Positions 10,173 to 19,383 are shown, numbered from the stretch's first letter. The stretch: 53,946 nt of DNA from Myxococcus llanfairpwllgwyngyllgogerychwyrndrobwllllantysiliogogogochensis (GCF_006636215.1 NZ_VIFM01000049.1:1-53946), one strand, 5' to 3'. Notes: generated by a model from the sequence alone, not told the origin. Numbers and translations: made by a program.

Positions 10173-10979
10173 ATGAAGTCATTTCGTCGGAGAGTCCTGC
10201 TCGCGGCCCTGGGCACGGCACTGTCGGCGTGCGCGTCACGGCCCGCGCCCCCGGTGCAGCACTACTCGTTGGGAATGTCCCGAGCGGACTACCGGGACTA
10301 TGGCGGCGCCAAGTCCGACCCCTGTGAAGCGGAGCCGCGCTGGTTGTCGGATGAGCTGACCGCGGTCAACGGCCTGCTGGCGCGCTTCGTCACCGGCACG
10401 GAGAAGCTCGCCACGCCGGAGGCGCCCGAGCACGCGCAGCAGGTGGAGCTGGTGAAGGAGGCCCAGGGCTCGCTGCCCCGGGTGCTGGACATCCACGAGG
10501 CCAACCTTCGAGGTCTGGCGCGGTGCGGCTTCAAGGACCGGGGCGCCTTCCCGGAGATTTCGCGCCGGGGCCAGGAGCTGCTGAAGGAAGCGCGGACACG
10601 GCTGGCGGAGTCCGACGCGGTCCTCGCGGCGGCGGCCGTGCGGACGACCCAGGAGAAGTGGAAGGAGGAGTCGCCCCAGCGGGAGAGCACCGCGCGCGGC
10701 ACCTGGTGCACGGCGGACCCGAAGGTGGGCGAGGCGACGGTGTTCTACGCGCGCCAGGGCCTGGACGGCGGCACCACATGGCAGTTCTGCGACGGGGCCC
10801 GCGTGGAGCAACGCAGCGGAGCGGAGCCGACGTTCGTGGAGCCGGAGGGACTCAACCGGAGAGATCGCCGCAAGGTCCAGCCGCCTCGCTACCTGGAGGC
10901 CGCCGCCAACTTCCCCGCCGAGGAAATCGACCGGCCTCCGGATGGAAGCGCCCCGAAGAGCGCCTCACCGGCGCCCTGA
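10173..10979 (+). CDS. Lipoprotein of unknown function
   Basis: A 268-residue lipoprotein. Its signal MKSFRRRVLLAALGTALSAC ends in the lipobox LSAC. The mature protein is charged and mostly helical up to about residue 170, then has a shorter part with WCTADPKVGEATVFYARQG, followed by a disordered Pro-rich tail. I recognise no family. The ATG at 10173 has GTGGAGCG just upstream; a TTG 33 bp earlier is in frame but would bury the signal peptide. The 87-bp gap to the previous gene suggests it may share transcription. Membrane-anchored location is well supported; the role is unknown. Confidence 0.7.
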   Translation: MKSFRRRVLLAALGTALSACASRPAPPVQHYSLGMSRADYRDYGGAKSDPCEAEPRWLSDELTAVNGLLARFVTGTEKLATPEAPEHAQQVELVKEAQGSLPRVLDIHEANLRGLARCGFKDRGAFPEISRRGQELLKEARTRLAESDAVLAAAAVRTTQEKWKEESPQRESTARGTWCTADPKVGEATVFYARQGLDGGTTWQFCDGARVEQRSGAEPTFVEPEGLNRRDRRKVQPPRYLEAAANFPAEEIDRPPDGSAPKSASPAP

Positions 10980-11048
10980 CGTTCTAGAGTCCTGAACTCC
11001 ACTGGGCACCGGGCCATCCCGGTCGCCCCCTTCTCAGGGCTCGCCGTC

Positions 11049-11684
11049 ATGCGACACGCCGCCGTCGTCGCCATCGCGCTCCTCTTCAGTCTGCCCGCGC
11101 TCGCCGCGAGGCGCGAGGGCACTTGCGAGGTCCGGGTGACCGTGGGCCTTCCGCTCACCTTCACCGGCAAGGGCGGCACCCAGGCCGCCGCCTCGGACCA
11201 CTGGATGACCCCCGAGGAAGTGCGCCAGCTCCTCACGAAGGCCTCCAGCAGGGCGAAGGCCTCCCAGAAGGCCCAGGCCGCCATGGAGAAGCAGCTGGCG
11301 CGCGGGGGCACCATGGCGGGGCCCCTGTCCCTGCACTGCATGAGCCCCGGGAGCGGCGCGATGGCCGCGAGCCTCAGCATCCTGCCTGGCAAGAACACGA
11401 AGGCGACCATCCCCTTCAAGCCCGGCACGTACTCGCTCGTGACCTTCGACGAGAAGCCCGGTGAGCTTCCCGTGGCGCTGAGCCTCAAGGGCACCAACTA
11501 CATGCTGACCAAGCCGGGCGTGCTGGTGCTCACGAAGTTCGACGGCACCGGCGTCGCGGGCACGTTCAAGTTCAGCGCGACGACGCACAGCTCCGCGAAC
11601 AAGCCGGGCGCCACCGTCCGCAACATCCAGGTCGCGGGCACCTTCGACTTCCCGTGCCCCATGAAGTCGAGCATCTGCCGCTAG
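11049..11684 (+). CDS. Secreted protein of unknown function
   Basis: A 211-residue protein with a Sec signal peptide (MRHAAVVAIALLFSLPALAA, cleavage probably after ALAA). The mature region has Cys at both ends (GTCEV near the start, FPCPMKSSICR at the end), which could form a disulfide. The second half is beta-rich and begins after the HCMSPGSGAM segment. There is no catalytic signature. It is convergent with the large adenylation-reductase gene, and the two stop codons share the bases CTAG at 11681-11684. It is similar in style to the two preceding exported proteins but not visibly homologous to them. Confidence 0.65.
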   Translation: MRHAAVVAIALLFSLPALAARREGTCEVRVTVGLPLTFTGKGGTQAAASDHWMTPEEVRQLLTKASSRAKASQKAQAAMEKQLARGGTMAGPLSLHCMSPGSGAMAASLSILPGKNTKATIPFKPGTYSLVTFDEKPGELPVALSLKGTNYMLTKPGVLVLTKFDGTGVAGTFKFSATTHSSANKPGATVRNIQVAGTFDFPCPMKSSICR

Positions 11685-14600
11685 CCCGGCGCCGCGAGCA
11701 GGCCCAGACGTCGCCAGTGCGCCAGGTAGCGCCCCAGGAGCCCGGCATCCATCTTCCGGAAGCCGGCGTCTCGCCCTTCGAGCGCGTGGAACGTGTTGTG
11801 GGCGTCGTAGACGGGCATGTCCTCATGGAGTTCCCAGCGTGTCGTCTCGCCCGCGTAGACCTGCTCGTACAGCATGGGTACCAGCGGGCAGAGCGCGTTG
11901 TCGGCCACGCGCGCGTCGCGCATCAACCGCTCCACCCATTCCTTGTAGGGCACGCGCGAGAGGGGATACCCGCACCGGGCCAGCAGCGCGTAGAAGTCGT
12001 TGATGTCGACCGAGTCCTCCGGACGCGGCGGCACCAGGTGATACGCCTTGCCCACCGCGCCCTCGCGTGAGGCGATGCCCAGGATGGCCCGGCTGACGAA
12101 GTCCACCGGGACGAACTCCTTGCGCTGACGCGGCAGGTCCGGACAGGTCCCCAGTTGGATGCAGCCTCGGATGAAGCGGGCCACGAAGTCGTCGGCGTTC
12201 CCGACGCCCGTGTGGCTGTCGCCCATGATGAAGCCCGGCCGGTAGACATTCACCGCGACACCGCGCGACGCGGCCGCCCACACCCGCTTCTCCGCCACCC
12301 ACTTGCTTGCCGAGTAGCCGATGTCATAGCGCAAGCACTCCAGGTGCTCGTCGAGCCCCTCGCCCTCGCGCACGTGCGCACGGCCATTGAAGTAACCGGT
12401 GGGGCCGAACACGGCGATGGTGGACACGTAGTGCACGGGCTTGGGCCGGCCCTGCATGGCCAGACGCAGCACCTCCGTCGTCCCCTCCACGTTGGCGGCC
12501 CGGTGCGCGGAGTAGGGCTGCACGTAGTTCACGTGCGCGCCGAGGTGGAACAGCGCCTCCGCGCGCGTGGCGAACTCCTGGAACACCTGGGGCGACAAGC
12601 CCAGCGAGGGCGCGCCCAGGTCCCCGAGCACCGGACGGAGTCGCTCCGCGAACGAGTCCTCCCAGAGGTCATACTTCTCCAGCGCCTGCCGCAGCCGCGC
12701 ATGTCCCGAGTCCACGTCTCGTGCGCGGACGAGACAGGCCACCCGAGCACGCGTCATGCGCAGCAAGTCCCTCAAGAGGAACGCACCCAGGAAGCCGGTC
12801 GCCCCCGTGAGGAAGACGAGTTCCATGGACTCCAGCGGAACGACGCGAGGCGCGGGCTGCACGGGGGCCCGCCGGAGGTACTCGGGGAGTTTCGCGTCCG
12901 CCCGCCACGCCTCCGGCCCGTCCGCCGCGCGCCCGGAGTCCTGCTGGCCGGCACGCGCCCGCCGCACCACATCCAGGAACACCCCCAGCGTGCGCGCCTC
13001 GTAGAGCGAATACGCCGACAGCGTCAGGCCATACAGCTCGCGCAGCCGCATCACCAGGCGCGCCGCCAGCAGGGAGTTGCCACCCAGCCTCAGGAAGTCA
13101 TCCTCGAGCGAGGGCGACTTCAGCCCCAGCAGCTCGGCCCACACCGCGCCCACCTCCGACGCCACGGCATCCTCCGGAGCCCAGCCCGACGTCGCGAGCC
13201 CTGGGGCACCTCGCGGAGACACCTCCACCGGGAGCGCCCCCCGGTCCACCTTGCCGTTCACCGTGGTGGGCAGGCGCTCCAGCTCGATGATGCGCGCGGG
13301 CACCATGTACTCCGGCACGCGCGCCCTCAGCGCATCCTGGAGCGCGGAGCCCGTGCCCGTCGACTTGGGGACGACATAGGCCGCCAGCGATTTCTCTCCA
13401 TCCTCATGCTCCTGGAGCGTCACCACCGCATCCCAGAGCAGGCCGCTCTCCAACAGCAGCCGGGCCACTTCCTCCAGCTCGATGCGATGGCCGCGCAGCT
13501 TCACCTGGTGGTCCGCGCGCCCCAGGAACTCCAGCGTGCCGTCCTCCCGCCACCGCGCCAGGTCTCCGGTCCGGTACATCCGAAGAGGGGGCCCGGGCGC
13601 CAGCTCGGGGACGACGGGGAAGCGCTCCTCCGTCAGCTCCCGTCGGTTCAGGTAGCCGCGCGCCAGTCCTTCTCCACCAATGCACAGCTCCCCCATCACC
13701 CCCGGCTCCACCGGACGCAGGTCTGGCCCCAGCACGAAGACCTGGGTGTGCCGGATGGGCCGGCCAATGGGCACCGAGCCCGACAGCACATCCCCCGGCC
13801 GCACCTCGTGCGTGGTGGTGACAGTCGTCCCCTCCGTGGGGCCATAGAGGTTCAGCAGGTGCGCGGGAGGCGCGCGCTCCAACACCGCGCGGAAGGTGCG
13901 GGGATTGGCTCGCTCGCCGCCCACCAGCAGATACTTGAGCGTCCCGAAGGCGTCCGGACAACCCTGTGCCACCAGGTTGAACAGCGCCGTCGTCATCAGC
14001 AGCACGGAGACGTGCGTCTCCCGCAGGGCATCGCGGAACGCGGACGCATCCAGCACGCTCGACCTGGGCAGCAGCACCAGCGACGCGCCGTTGAGCAGCG
14101 CGCCCCAGACCTCGAACAGCGCCGCGTCGAACGCATGGTTGGAAATCTGCGCCACGCGGTCCGTCGAGTCGATGGACACATAATCCGTATCAATCACCAT
14201 CCGGCGGATGCCACGCGCGACGAGCTCGATGCCCTTGGGCCGGCCCGTCGTCCCGGACGTGTACAACACATGGGTGCGGCGCCCTCCGTCCCCGAGCGGG
14301 GCCACGAGAACATCGGACCGCCGCGCCACCTGCTCACCGTCACGCTCCAGACACAGCCGCGTCGCGGGCCACTCTCCACACCGGGCCTCGTCCGCCAGCG
14401 TCCCGGTGAGCAGCACCTCCGCGCCGCTGTCCGTCACCACGAAGCCGATGCGCTCCGGCGGATGCTCCAGGTCGATGGGCACACACGTCGCGCCGAGCTT
14501 GCAGAGCGCCACGTGCGCGACAATCGCCTCGATGCCCTGCCTCAGCCCCACGGCGACCGGCGTCTCCTCCCCCACCCCCAGTTCCCGCAACGCGCCCGCG

Positions 14601-14782
14601 AGTCGACTCGCGCGCCGGTTCAGCGCGTCATACGTGACGCGCTTCATCCCCTGCTGCAACGCGATGGCCTCCGGACGGACCTCGACCTGGCGAGCCCACA
14701 ACTCGGACAGACCCGCGTCTCGCGTAAACACTCCATACCGACCCAGCCGCGACGCGCTCAGCGGCGATACTTTTCCAGGCAT
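11681..14782 (-). CDS. Stand-alone NRPS-like enzyme: adenylation - carrier - thioester reductase
   Basis: A 1033-residue enzyme. The adenylation domain (about 25-520) has core motifs YTSGTTGRPKG (174-184), NLYGPTEGTT (311-320), YRTGDL (403-408) and the late PTTVNGKVDR with catalytic Lys511. The carrier domain has LGGNSL with phosphopantetheine Ser570. The reductase domain (about 650-1033) begins with the NADPH-binding TGATGFLG (659-666) and has the Tyr-x3-Lys catalytic pair in YSASK. There is no condensation or thioesterase domain. This A-T-R plan is that of carboxylic/amino acid reductases and fungal Lys2: activate an acid, load it, release the aldehyde or alcohol. The ATG at 14782 after GGAGGG is preferred over GTG 14794. 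A rough pocket reading (D-A-F-L-L-G-L-T-V) suggests an aliphatic substrate, with low certainty. No activating phosphopantetheinyl transferase is nearby. Confidence 0.9.
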   Translation of the reverse strand: MPGKVSPLSASRLGRYGVFTRDAGLSELWARQVEVRPEAIALQQGMKRVTYDALNRRASRLAGALRELGVGEETPVAVGLRQGIEAIVAHVALCKLGATCVPIDLEHPPERIGFVVTDSGAEVLLTGTLADEARCGEWPATRLCLERDGEQVARRSDVLVAPLGDGGRRTHVLYTSGTTGRPKGIELVARGIRRMVIDTDYVSIDSTDRVAQISNHAFDAALFEVWGALLNGASLVLLPRSSVLDASAFRDALRETHVSVLLMTTALFNLVAQGCPDAFGTLKYLLVGGERANPRTFRAVLERAPPAHLLNLYGPTEGTTVTTTHEVRPGDVLSGSVPIGRPIRHTQVFVLGPDLRPVEPGVMGELCIGGEGLARGYLNRRELTEERFPVVPELAPGPPLRMYRTGDLARWREDGTLEFLGRADHQVKLRGHRIELEEVARLLLESGLLWDAVVTLQEHEDGEKSLAAYVVPKSTGTGSALQDALRARVPEYMVPARIIELERLPTTVNGKVDRGALPVEVSPRGAPGLATSGWAPEDAVASEVGAVWAELLGLKSPSLEDDFLRLGGNSLLAARLVMRLRELYGLTLSAYSLYEARTLGVFLDVVRRARAGQQDSGRAADGPEAWRADAKLPEYLRRAPVQPAPRVVPLESMELVFLTGATGFLGAFLLRDLLRMTRARVACLVRARDVDSGHARLRQALEKYDLWEDSFAERLRPVLGDLGAPSLGLSPQVFQEFATRAEALFHLGAHVNYVQPYSAHRAANVEGTTEVLRLAMQGRPKPVHYVSTIAVFGPTGYFNGRAHVREGEGLDEHLECLRYDIGYSASKWVAEKRVWAAASRGVAVNVYRPGFIMGDSHTGVGNADDFVARFIRGCIQLGTCPDLPRQRKEFVPVDFVSRAILGIASREGAVGKAYHLVPPRPEDSVDINDFYALLARCGYPLSRVPYKEWVERLMRDARVADNALCPLVPMLYEQVYAGETTRWELHEDMPVYDAHNTFHALEGRDAGFRKMDAGLLGRYLAHWRRLGLLAAPG

Positions 14783-14844
14783 CGAGCCCTCCACGAATCA
14801 AAGACAACCAAGCCCGCACCGCCACTCAAAGAGTCGCGGGAATC

Positions 14845-14874
14845 AAAATGCAAACACAATATTCGCCGTGTCAA
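14845..14874 (-). promoter_or_regulatory. Candidate promoter for the adenylation-reductase gene
   Basis: On the minus strand, a perfect TTGACA (14869-14874) is followed 18 nt later by CATTTT (14845-14850, three of six matches to TATAAT). It sits in an unusually AT-rich patch (about 14840-14895) for this genome, about 65 bp upstream of the start at 14782. The -10 match is weak, so this is a suggestion only. Confidence 0.3.
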
Positions 14875-14968
14875 TTTCCGACACGCGAACCTGTTTTGTC
14901 TCCGCTGCGGGCGGGAGTGCCTTGGAGGTGCGGGCTTCGTTCGTCGGGACGTCGTGGAGCACCGCGGC

Positions 14969-16597
14969 TCAGAGTTCGTTGAAGATGAGCAGTCCGCGTG
15001 CGGACTCGACGACGTAGATGAAGCCATCTCCCGGAAGGCGGATGCCGAAAGCCCCCTGGAAGATGCTGTCCGTGCGCGTCGCATCCTCCTCTCGGAAGAC
15101 GTTGTAGTGCGCCACCTGCCGAGGCTGGGTGGGATTGGCCACGTCCAGCACTCGCACGCCCTCCTGATACCAGGCGATATACAGGCGCGTGCCTTTCAGA
15201 ATCATGTTGTGGATGGAGGACACGGGCCGCAGGCGGTGCTCACCAATCTTGATGATGTGGGCGGGGTCTGTGACATCGAGCACACGCAGGTGGGAGCCTG
15301 CGAACTCTCCTCCCTCGAAGGCGATGGTGCGACCCGCGAACGTGCCCACCGCGCTGTGGTGGGAGTACACATCCGGGTAGCTGTACTGACCCAGGTGTTT
15401 CACGTCGTCGAGCCGGGTGATGTCCATGATGGAATAGCCCCCCTGCGCGTTGCTGATGTAGAGCCGCCCCTCGTACACAAAGGTGTCGTGGGGGCCGCCC
15501 GCGGAGAGTTCCTCCGACAGGGAGATGCTCTGCAACAGCACCGGCGCCAGGGGACGGGTGAGGTCGTAGATTTCCGTCCGGCCCTCGTTGGACGTGGCGT
15601 ACAGCCGGTCGCCCTCGACCAGGACGGTGTGGACGCCATAGTCACCCGCCCACAGGCCCCGCACGAAGACCGGCTCCGCGGGCTTGGAGATGTCATAGAC
15701 GATGACGCCCGCGACATCGCTGGCGATGTACAGCGCATCTCCCTTCGACCAGACGCCGTTCCAGTAGTTGTCTCCGGGCAGGCTGATGGACGTCTTGAGG
15801 ACCGGGTGCGCCTTGTCAGTCACGTCGAAGACGGTGAGCCCACCGGGCTGTTCGGTGAGGGAGTCGGACACGGAGACGACATAGGCGTGGTTCCTGGTGA
15901 CGTAGATGTCCACCGGCCGGCCGAGCGGCACGCGCGACTCCGAGACGAGCGTCAGGCCTCCCGAGGACTCCGGCTCGCCCACGGGCCAGGTCATGCGATG
16001 GGCCTCGAAGGTGCCGCTCTGGCTCACCGTCCCCGCGAGGTTGCACGTCACGTAGCACCCGGTGAGGGTCTCTGGCGTGGGCCGCTGGCAACCGGCATAC
16101 AGGCGCGACACCGCGGTGCCCGTTCGCGAGCCCGAGGTGATGAAGAAGGTGCCGCCCTCGGTCGTCCGGGTGATGAACGGCCGCGAAGACAGCGTGCCGC
16201 CGCCCGCGCCGTCCAGCTTGAAACCGATGCCGACGCCGAACATCACCTGCGTCCCGCCATCCGCCAGTCTCGACTCGTAGCGCTGTCCCGCCTGGTAGAT
16301 GCCCTCCTGAGGCACGAGCGCCAGCGCGTCCGAGTCACAAGCCGACAGGTCGAAGCTCCCGAGCCCCAGGCCGTCGCACCGCAGGGGAGTCCCCTGCTCA
16401 CGCAAGGAACAGGGCGCGTACGGCCCCCGGTCCGACCAGTTGCCATGCTCCTCCAGTGGCGTGGCGCCCCCATCCCAGGCGCCGGGTTCCACTCCGGCAT
16501 CGGGGGTCCCCTTCGGAGTGTCGTCACAGGCGGACAGGACGCTCCCTCCCAGCAGACACGACAACAACCAGACACGGGCGCGAACCAACGACGTCAT
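14969..16597 (-). CDS. LVIVD-repeat (beta-propeller) lipoprotein
   Basis: A 542-residue lipoprotein. The signal peptide ends at LSAC, followed by an Asp/Pro/Gly linker and a Cys-containing N-terminal domain (to about residue 225). From about 230 to the end there is a run of LVIVD-type propeller blades, each with a pattern like GLTVFDVTDKAHPVL, GVIVYDISKPAEPVF or LRVLDVTDPAHIIK. Such proteins are extracellular beta-propellers of unknown ligand, common in myxobacteria. The start at 16597 is set by GAGGTG upstream and by the signal peptide; the frame stays open for another 255 bp. It lies upstream of the adenylation-reductase gene on the same strand, 186 bp apart, but that gene seems to have its own promoter. 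Confidence 0.85.
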   Translation of the reverse strand: MTSLVRARVWLLSCLLGGSVLSACDDTPKGTPDAGVEPGAWDGGATPLEEHGNWSDRGPYAPCSLREQGTPLRCDGLGLGSFDLSACDSDALALVPQEGIYQAGQRYESRLADGGTQVMFGVGIGFKLDGAGGGTLSSRPFITRTTEGGTFFITSGSRTGTAVSRLYAGCQRPTPETLTGCYVTCNLAGTVSQSGTFEAHRMTWPVGEPESSGGLTLVSESRVPLGRPVDIYVTRNHAYVVSVSDSLTEQPGGLTVFDVTDKAHPVLKTSISLPGDNYWNGVWSKGDALYIASDVAGVIVYDISKPAEPVFVRGLWAGDYGVHTVLVEGDRLYATSNEGRTEIYDLTRPLAPVLLQSISLSEELSAGGPHDTFVYEGRLYISNAQGGYSIMDITRLDDVKHLGQYSYPDVYSHHSAVGTFAGRTIAFEGGEFAGSHLRVLDVTDPAHIIKIGEHRLRPVSSIHNMILKGTRLYIAWYQEGVRVLDVANPTQPRQVAHYNVFREEDATRTDSIFQGAFGIRLPGDGFIYVVESARGLLIFNEL

Positions 16598-16867
16598 GAG
16601 ACACCTCGGTGAGGGGACTGTCGGGGTACGAAAGCCTGTGTCATTCACGGTCGCCCCACTCGGAGGCGCCGGGCCAATGCTTGTCAGATGAAGCCCATCT
16701 CCCGACCTGGGCTCGAGCCACAGCCGAGGAGACGGCTTCCGGTCCTGGAATTGCAGCCTGAGCCCCAGAACTCCGTTGAGACAAGAGCAGTCTGGGTACT
16801 CCCGCGACACACCGAGACGTCGGGCTACGCTGAGCCCGTGGTCCCCTTTCACAGCAAGGAGCTGTCC

Positions 16868-17146
16868 ATGAATGCTCGCCGCATCCGCTCGTTCGTCCTG
16901 GCCTCGTTGTCTGGGATGGCCCTTCTGGCCTGTGGCGTGGGCGCTCCCGAGGTCGAGGCCGTGAGCCCGGAGACGACCGACAGCGAGGCCTCCACCCAGG
17001 CCCAGATGTCCTGCGCGGACGAGTGCTACCAGGCCAACTTCTGGTGCGAGGTCCAGTGTCAGGCGACGAGCGAGCGGTGCGCCGCGGCCATCTCCATCTG
17101 TTACGACTCATGCAACCGCGGCGTCGGCCCCTGGCTGCCCTGCTGA
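16868..17146 (+). CDS. Small Cys-rich lipoprotein
   Basis: A 92-residue predicted lipoprotein with an AAGGAG ribosome binding site 7 bp before ATG 16868. The signal peptide ends in the lipobox LLAC. A short acidic linker (Glu/Ser/Thr) leads to a 45-residue module with eight cysteines in roughly paired spacing (CADECYQ, CEVQC, then C-x6-C-x3-C and a terminal C), which looks like a disulfide-locked miniprotein. No family is recognised. It is transcribed away from the LVIVD lipoprotein gene and is followed by a bidirectional hairpin. Confidence 0.72.
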   Translation: MNARRIRSFVLASLSGMALLACGVGAPEVEAVSPETTDSEASTQAQMSCADECYQANFWCEVQCQATSERCAAAISICYDSCNRGVGPWLPC

Positions 17147-17159
17147 GTCGGAGCACCGC

Positions 17160-17191
17160 CGCCCGGGTGAGGTGAGCTGCCCACCCGGGCG
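17160..17191. terminator. Bidirectional hairpin between convergent genes
   Basis: CGCCCGGGTG (17160-17169) and CACCCGGGCG (17182-17191) are a perfect 10-bp inverted repeat with a 12-nt loop. It lies between the convergent stops at 17146 and 17224, and probably terminates both. Confidence 0.55.
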
Positions 17192-17223
17192 TGGCGTCAT
17201 GACCTCAGAAGAGGTCCACCGTC

Positions 17224-19329
17224 TCAGTGACCGCGCGGACCTCTTCGACGGCGCGCACCGAACCAGGCCAGGCCGAGGAACATCCACGGCAGGAGCACGG
17301 AGGAAGGCGTCGACTGGCAACCGCAGCCGCCGCTGTCGGGCCTGGGCCCCGCACCGCCCGCGTCCACGGCTCCGCCGTCCTGACCACTCGGACACCTGCC
17401 TCCGTCACAGCGTGGAGTCCCGCTGTCTTCCTGGCCGGGGCACTCGCCTCCATCGCAGCTTGAAGTTCCGCTGTCTCCCTCGCCGGGGCACTCACCGCCG
17501 TCACAGCTTGGAGTTCCGCTGTCCTCCTGGCCGGGGCACTCACCGCCGTCGCAGCTTGGAGTTCCGCTGTCTTCCTGGCCGGGGCACTCACCGCCGTCAC
17601 AGCTTGGAGTTCCGCTGTCTTCCTGGCCGGGGCACTCACCGCCGTCACAGCTTGGAGTGCCACTGTCTCCCTCGCCAGGACACTCACCGCCGTCGCAGCT
17701 TGGAGTGCCACTGTCTCCCTCACTGGGACACTCACCTCCGTCGCAGCGTGGAGTTCCGCTGTCTCCCTCGCCGGGACATTCGCCGCCGTCGCAGCTCGGA
17801 GTGCCACTGTCTCCCTCGCCGGGGCACTCACCTCCGTCGCAGCGTGGAGTGCCACTGTCTCCCTCGCCGGGGCATTCGCCTCCGTCGCAGCTCGGAGTGC
17901 CACTGTCTCCCTCACTGGGACACTCACCGCCGTCACAGCTCGGAGTGCCACTGTCTCCCTCGCCGGGGCACTCGCCTCCGTCGCAGCCAGCGTCCGGTTC
18001 TTCGCCAGGTCCCGCATCCACGCCACCATCCGCGGGCGGCGCGAAGTACGCCTGTGCCACGAAGATGGCGGTGCCCCACTCCTCCTGGTCATTCTCCGGT
18101 GGCGCCAACCCCGCGACGACGGACACATCTCCTCTCGGACTGATGCTCACGCTTCCCGCGAACACCGGGTTGCTCGGCGTCTCCTGGTCGACACGCGCCG
18201 GCCCCTGGTCCGAATCGACGATGTCGTGCTCCGACACCACCCGCTTGAGCGTTCGCCCATCGCTCACCCACACCGCGCGCCGACTGTTGCTGTCGATGGC
18301 GCGAAAGACGATGAGCCCCTCGTCGTTCATGTCCGGAGGGAAGAACTCCACCTCCTTGATGCCTCCCTGCCCGTTCTGCGCCACCACCCGCAGCTCCGCG
18401 CCATCCCACAGAAAAACAGTCGTGAGGTTCGGTCCCGCCCCAACCCTCGCCGTCGCGATGAAGGCGACACGCCCCAGGTTGTCGAACGCGGGTTGCACCG
18501 AAGCAAACCGGTAGATGGGCGAGCCCGCATCCCGGCCCCGCGACTGCGCGATGAGCCGGGACGTGCCATCCGCGCTGAAGACTCGCAACTCCTGGTAGTA
18601 CTCAGACCCTCCAGGCGCCACGTCTCCCACGCCCGCCATCTGTCCCAGGTCGTTGAACGCTGGCGAGTAGAGGAACTCGTAGGGACTCGTGTCGTCGAGC
18701 GTCTTCTCCTTCGCCAGATACGTCGTCGTCCAACCCGCACCCTGCGGCGTCAGCACCACGTAGCCACGGCCGACGAAGTTGAAGTTGGCTCGGAACCCGA
18801 GCTGCCCCGAATCATTGAGCGCAAGGCTGGACCAGTCCGACGCCCCGAGCGGCTCGCGGATGATGCGCACGTCGTTCGGCGCCTCGGTGCGCAGCAGATA
18901 GATGCCATTGCTCGTGACGGCACTGGCCCCCGTGACGGCGAACGCGACAAGCCCCGCCGAGTTGAACCCCGGGTCGCTCGCGCGCGCATCCTCCCCCAGG
19001 TCCGGCAATAGATAACGGTGATGGCCCGCGGCGTCGCTTCCCCACCAGATGGCGTTGGGCCCCTCGGGGGTAATCGACAACCGGAACGCCACCCTCCCAT
19101 CCGAGACCACCGGGACCTGAAGACTCCCCGCGAGCAGATTGCCCGGCTTCAGGTTGTAGGCACCGGATGCATTGCCCAACATGTTGGTGCGAGCCTGAAG
19201 CTGGAGCGTGTAGTGCTCCGGCAACTCCCCTCTCGCACCGGGAGCCAGCGTCAGCACTCCCATCCCCAACGACACCGCGGTCTGGCGCAGCAACGTCCGT
19301 GCTCGTCGCATCCACGTCACGTCACACAT
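17224..19329 (-). CDS. Surface protein with tandem 16-residue Cys/Gly/Asp repeats and MYXO-CTERM anchor
   Basis: A 701-residue exported protein. It has a signal peptide (after MRRARTLLRQ). A beta-rich globular region runs from about 35 to 425, with repeated strands such as AFNDLGQMA and FDNLGRVAFIA that look like a degenerate propeller in which each blade reports a value. Next come residues 449-640, made of twelve copies of a 16-residue unit (consensus CDGGECPGEGDSGTPS), plus one decayed copy. The end is GGCGCQ, a hydrophobic helix (LLPWMFLGLAWFGA) and a basic tail RRRR, which matches the MYXO-CTERM sorting signal. Such tails are processed and leave proteins on the cell surface. The repeat stalk holds two Cys per unit. 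The role is unknown. Confidence 0.85.
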   Translation of the reverse strand: MCDVTWMRRARTLLRQTAVSLGMGVLTLAPGARGELPEHYTLQLQARTNMLGNASGAYNLKPGNLLAGSLQVPVVSDGRVAFRLSITPEGPNAIWWGSDAAGHHRYLLPDLGEDARASDPGFNSAGLVAFAVTGASAVTSNGIYLLRTEAPNDVRIIREPLGASDWSSLALNDSGQLGFRANFNFVGRGYVVLTPQGAGWTTTYLAKEKTLDDTSPYEFLYSPAFNDLGQMAGVGDVAPGGSEYYQELRVFSADGTSRLIAQSRGRDAGSPIYRFASVQPAFDNLGRVAFIATARVGAGPNLTTVFLWDGAELRVVAQNGQGGIKEVEFFPPDMNDEGLIVFRAIDSNSRRAVWVSDGRTLKRVVSEHDIVDSDQGPARVDQETPSNPVFAGSVSISPRGDVSVVAGLAPPENDQEEWGTAIFVAQAYFAPPADGGVDAGPGEEPDAGCDGGECPGEGDSGTPSCDGGECPSEGDSGTPSCDGGECPGEGDSGTPRCDGGECPGEGDSGTPSCDGGECPGEGDSGTPRCDGGECPSEGDSGTPSCDGGECPGEGDSGTPSCDGGECPGQEDSGTPSCDGGECPGQEDSGTPSCDGGECPGQEDSGTPSCDGGECPGEGDSGTSSCDGGECPGQEDSGTPRCDGGRCPSGQDGGAVDAGGAGPRPDSGGCGCQSTPSSVLLPWMFLGLAWFGARRRRGPRGH
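17410..17985 (-). repeat. Twelve in-frame 48-bp tandem repeats
   Basis: Twelve consecutive 48-bp units encode the 16-residue Cys/Gly/Asp repeat. Variants differ at a few positions (PGEG, PSEG or PGQE; final Ser or Arg). A thirteenth, degenerate unit follows at about 17362-17409. There is no spacer, so this is a coding minisatellite and not a CRISPR. Copy number is likely to vary between strains by slippage or recombination, changing stalk length. Confidence 0.9.
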
Positions 19330-19383
19330 GGGTGGAACCCCCGCTGCCTGTAGGGCGCGAAGGCTACCACTCAGGGGCTGGTC

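Noticed and set aside
12155..16612. A 1485-codon open frame on the plus strand opposite the adenylation-reductase and LVIVD genes
   Set aside because: It runs through two well-supported genes and the gap between them, is Arg/His/Gln-rich, and shows no domain. High-GC antisense frames are expected here.
17410..17985. Possible CRISPR array
   Set aside because: The 48-bp units are contiguous, without spacers, keep one reading frame and encode a protein repeat.
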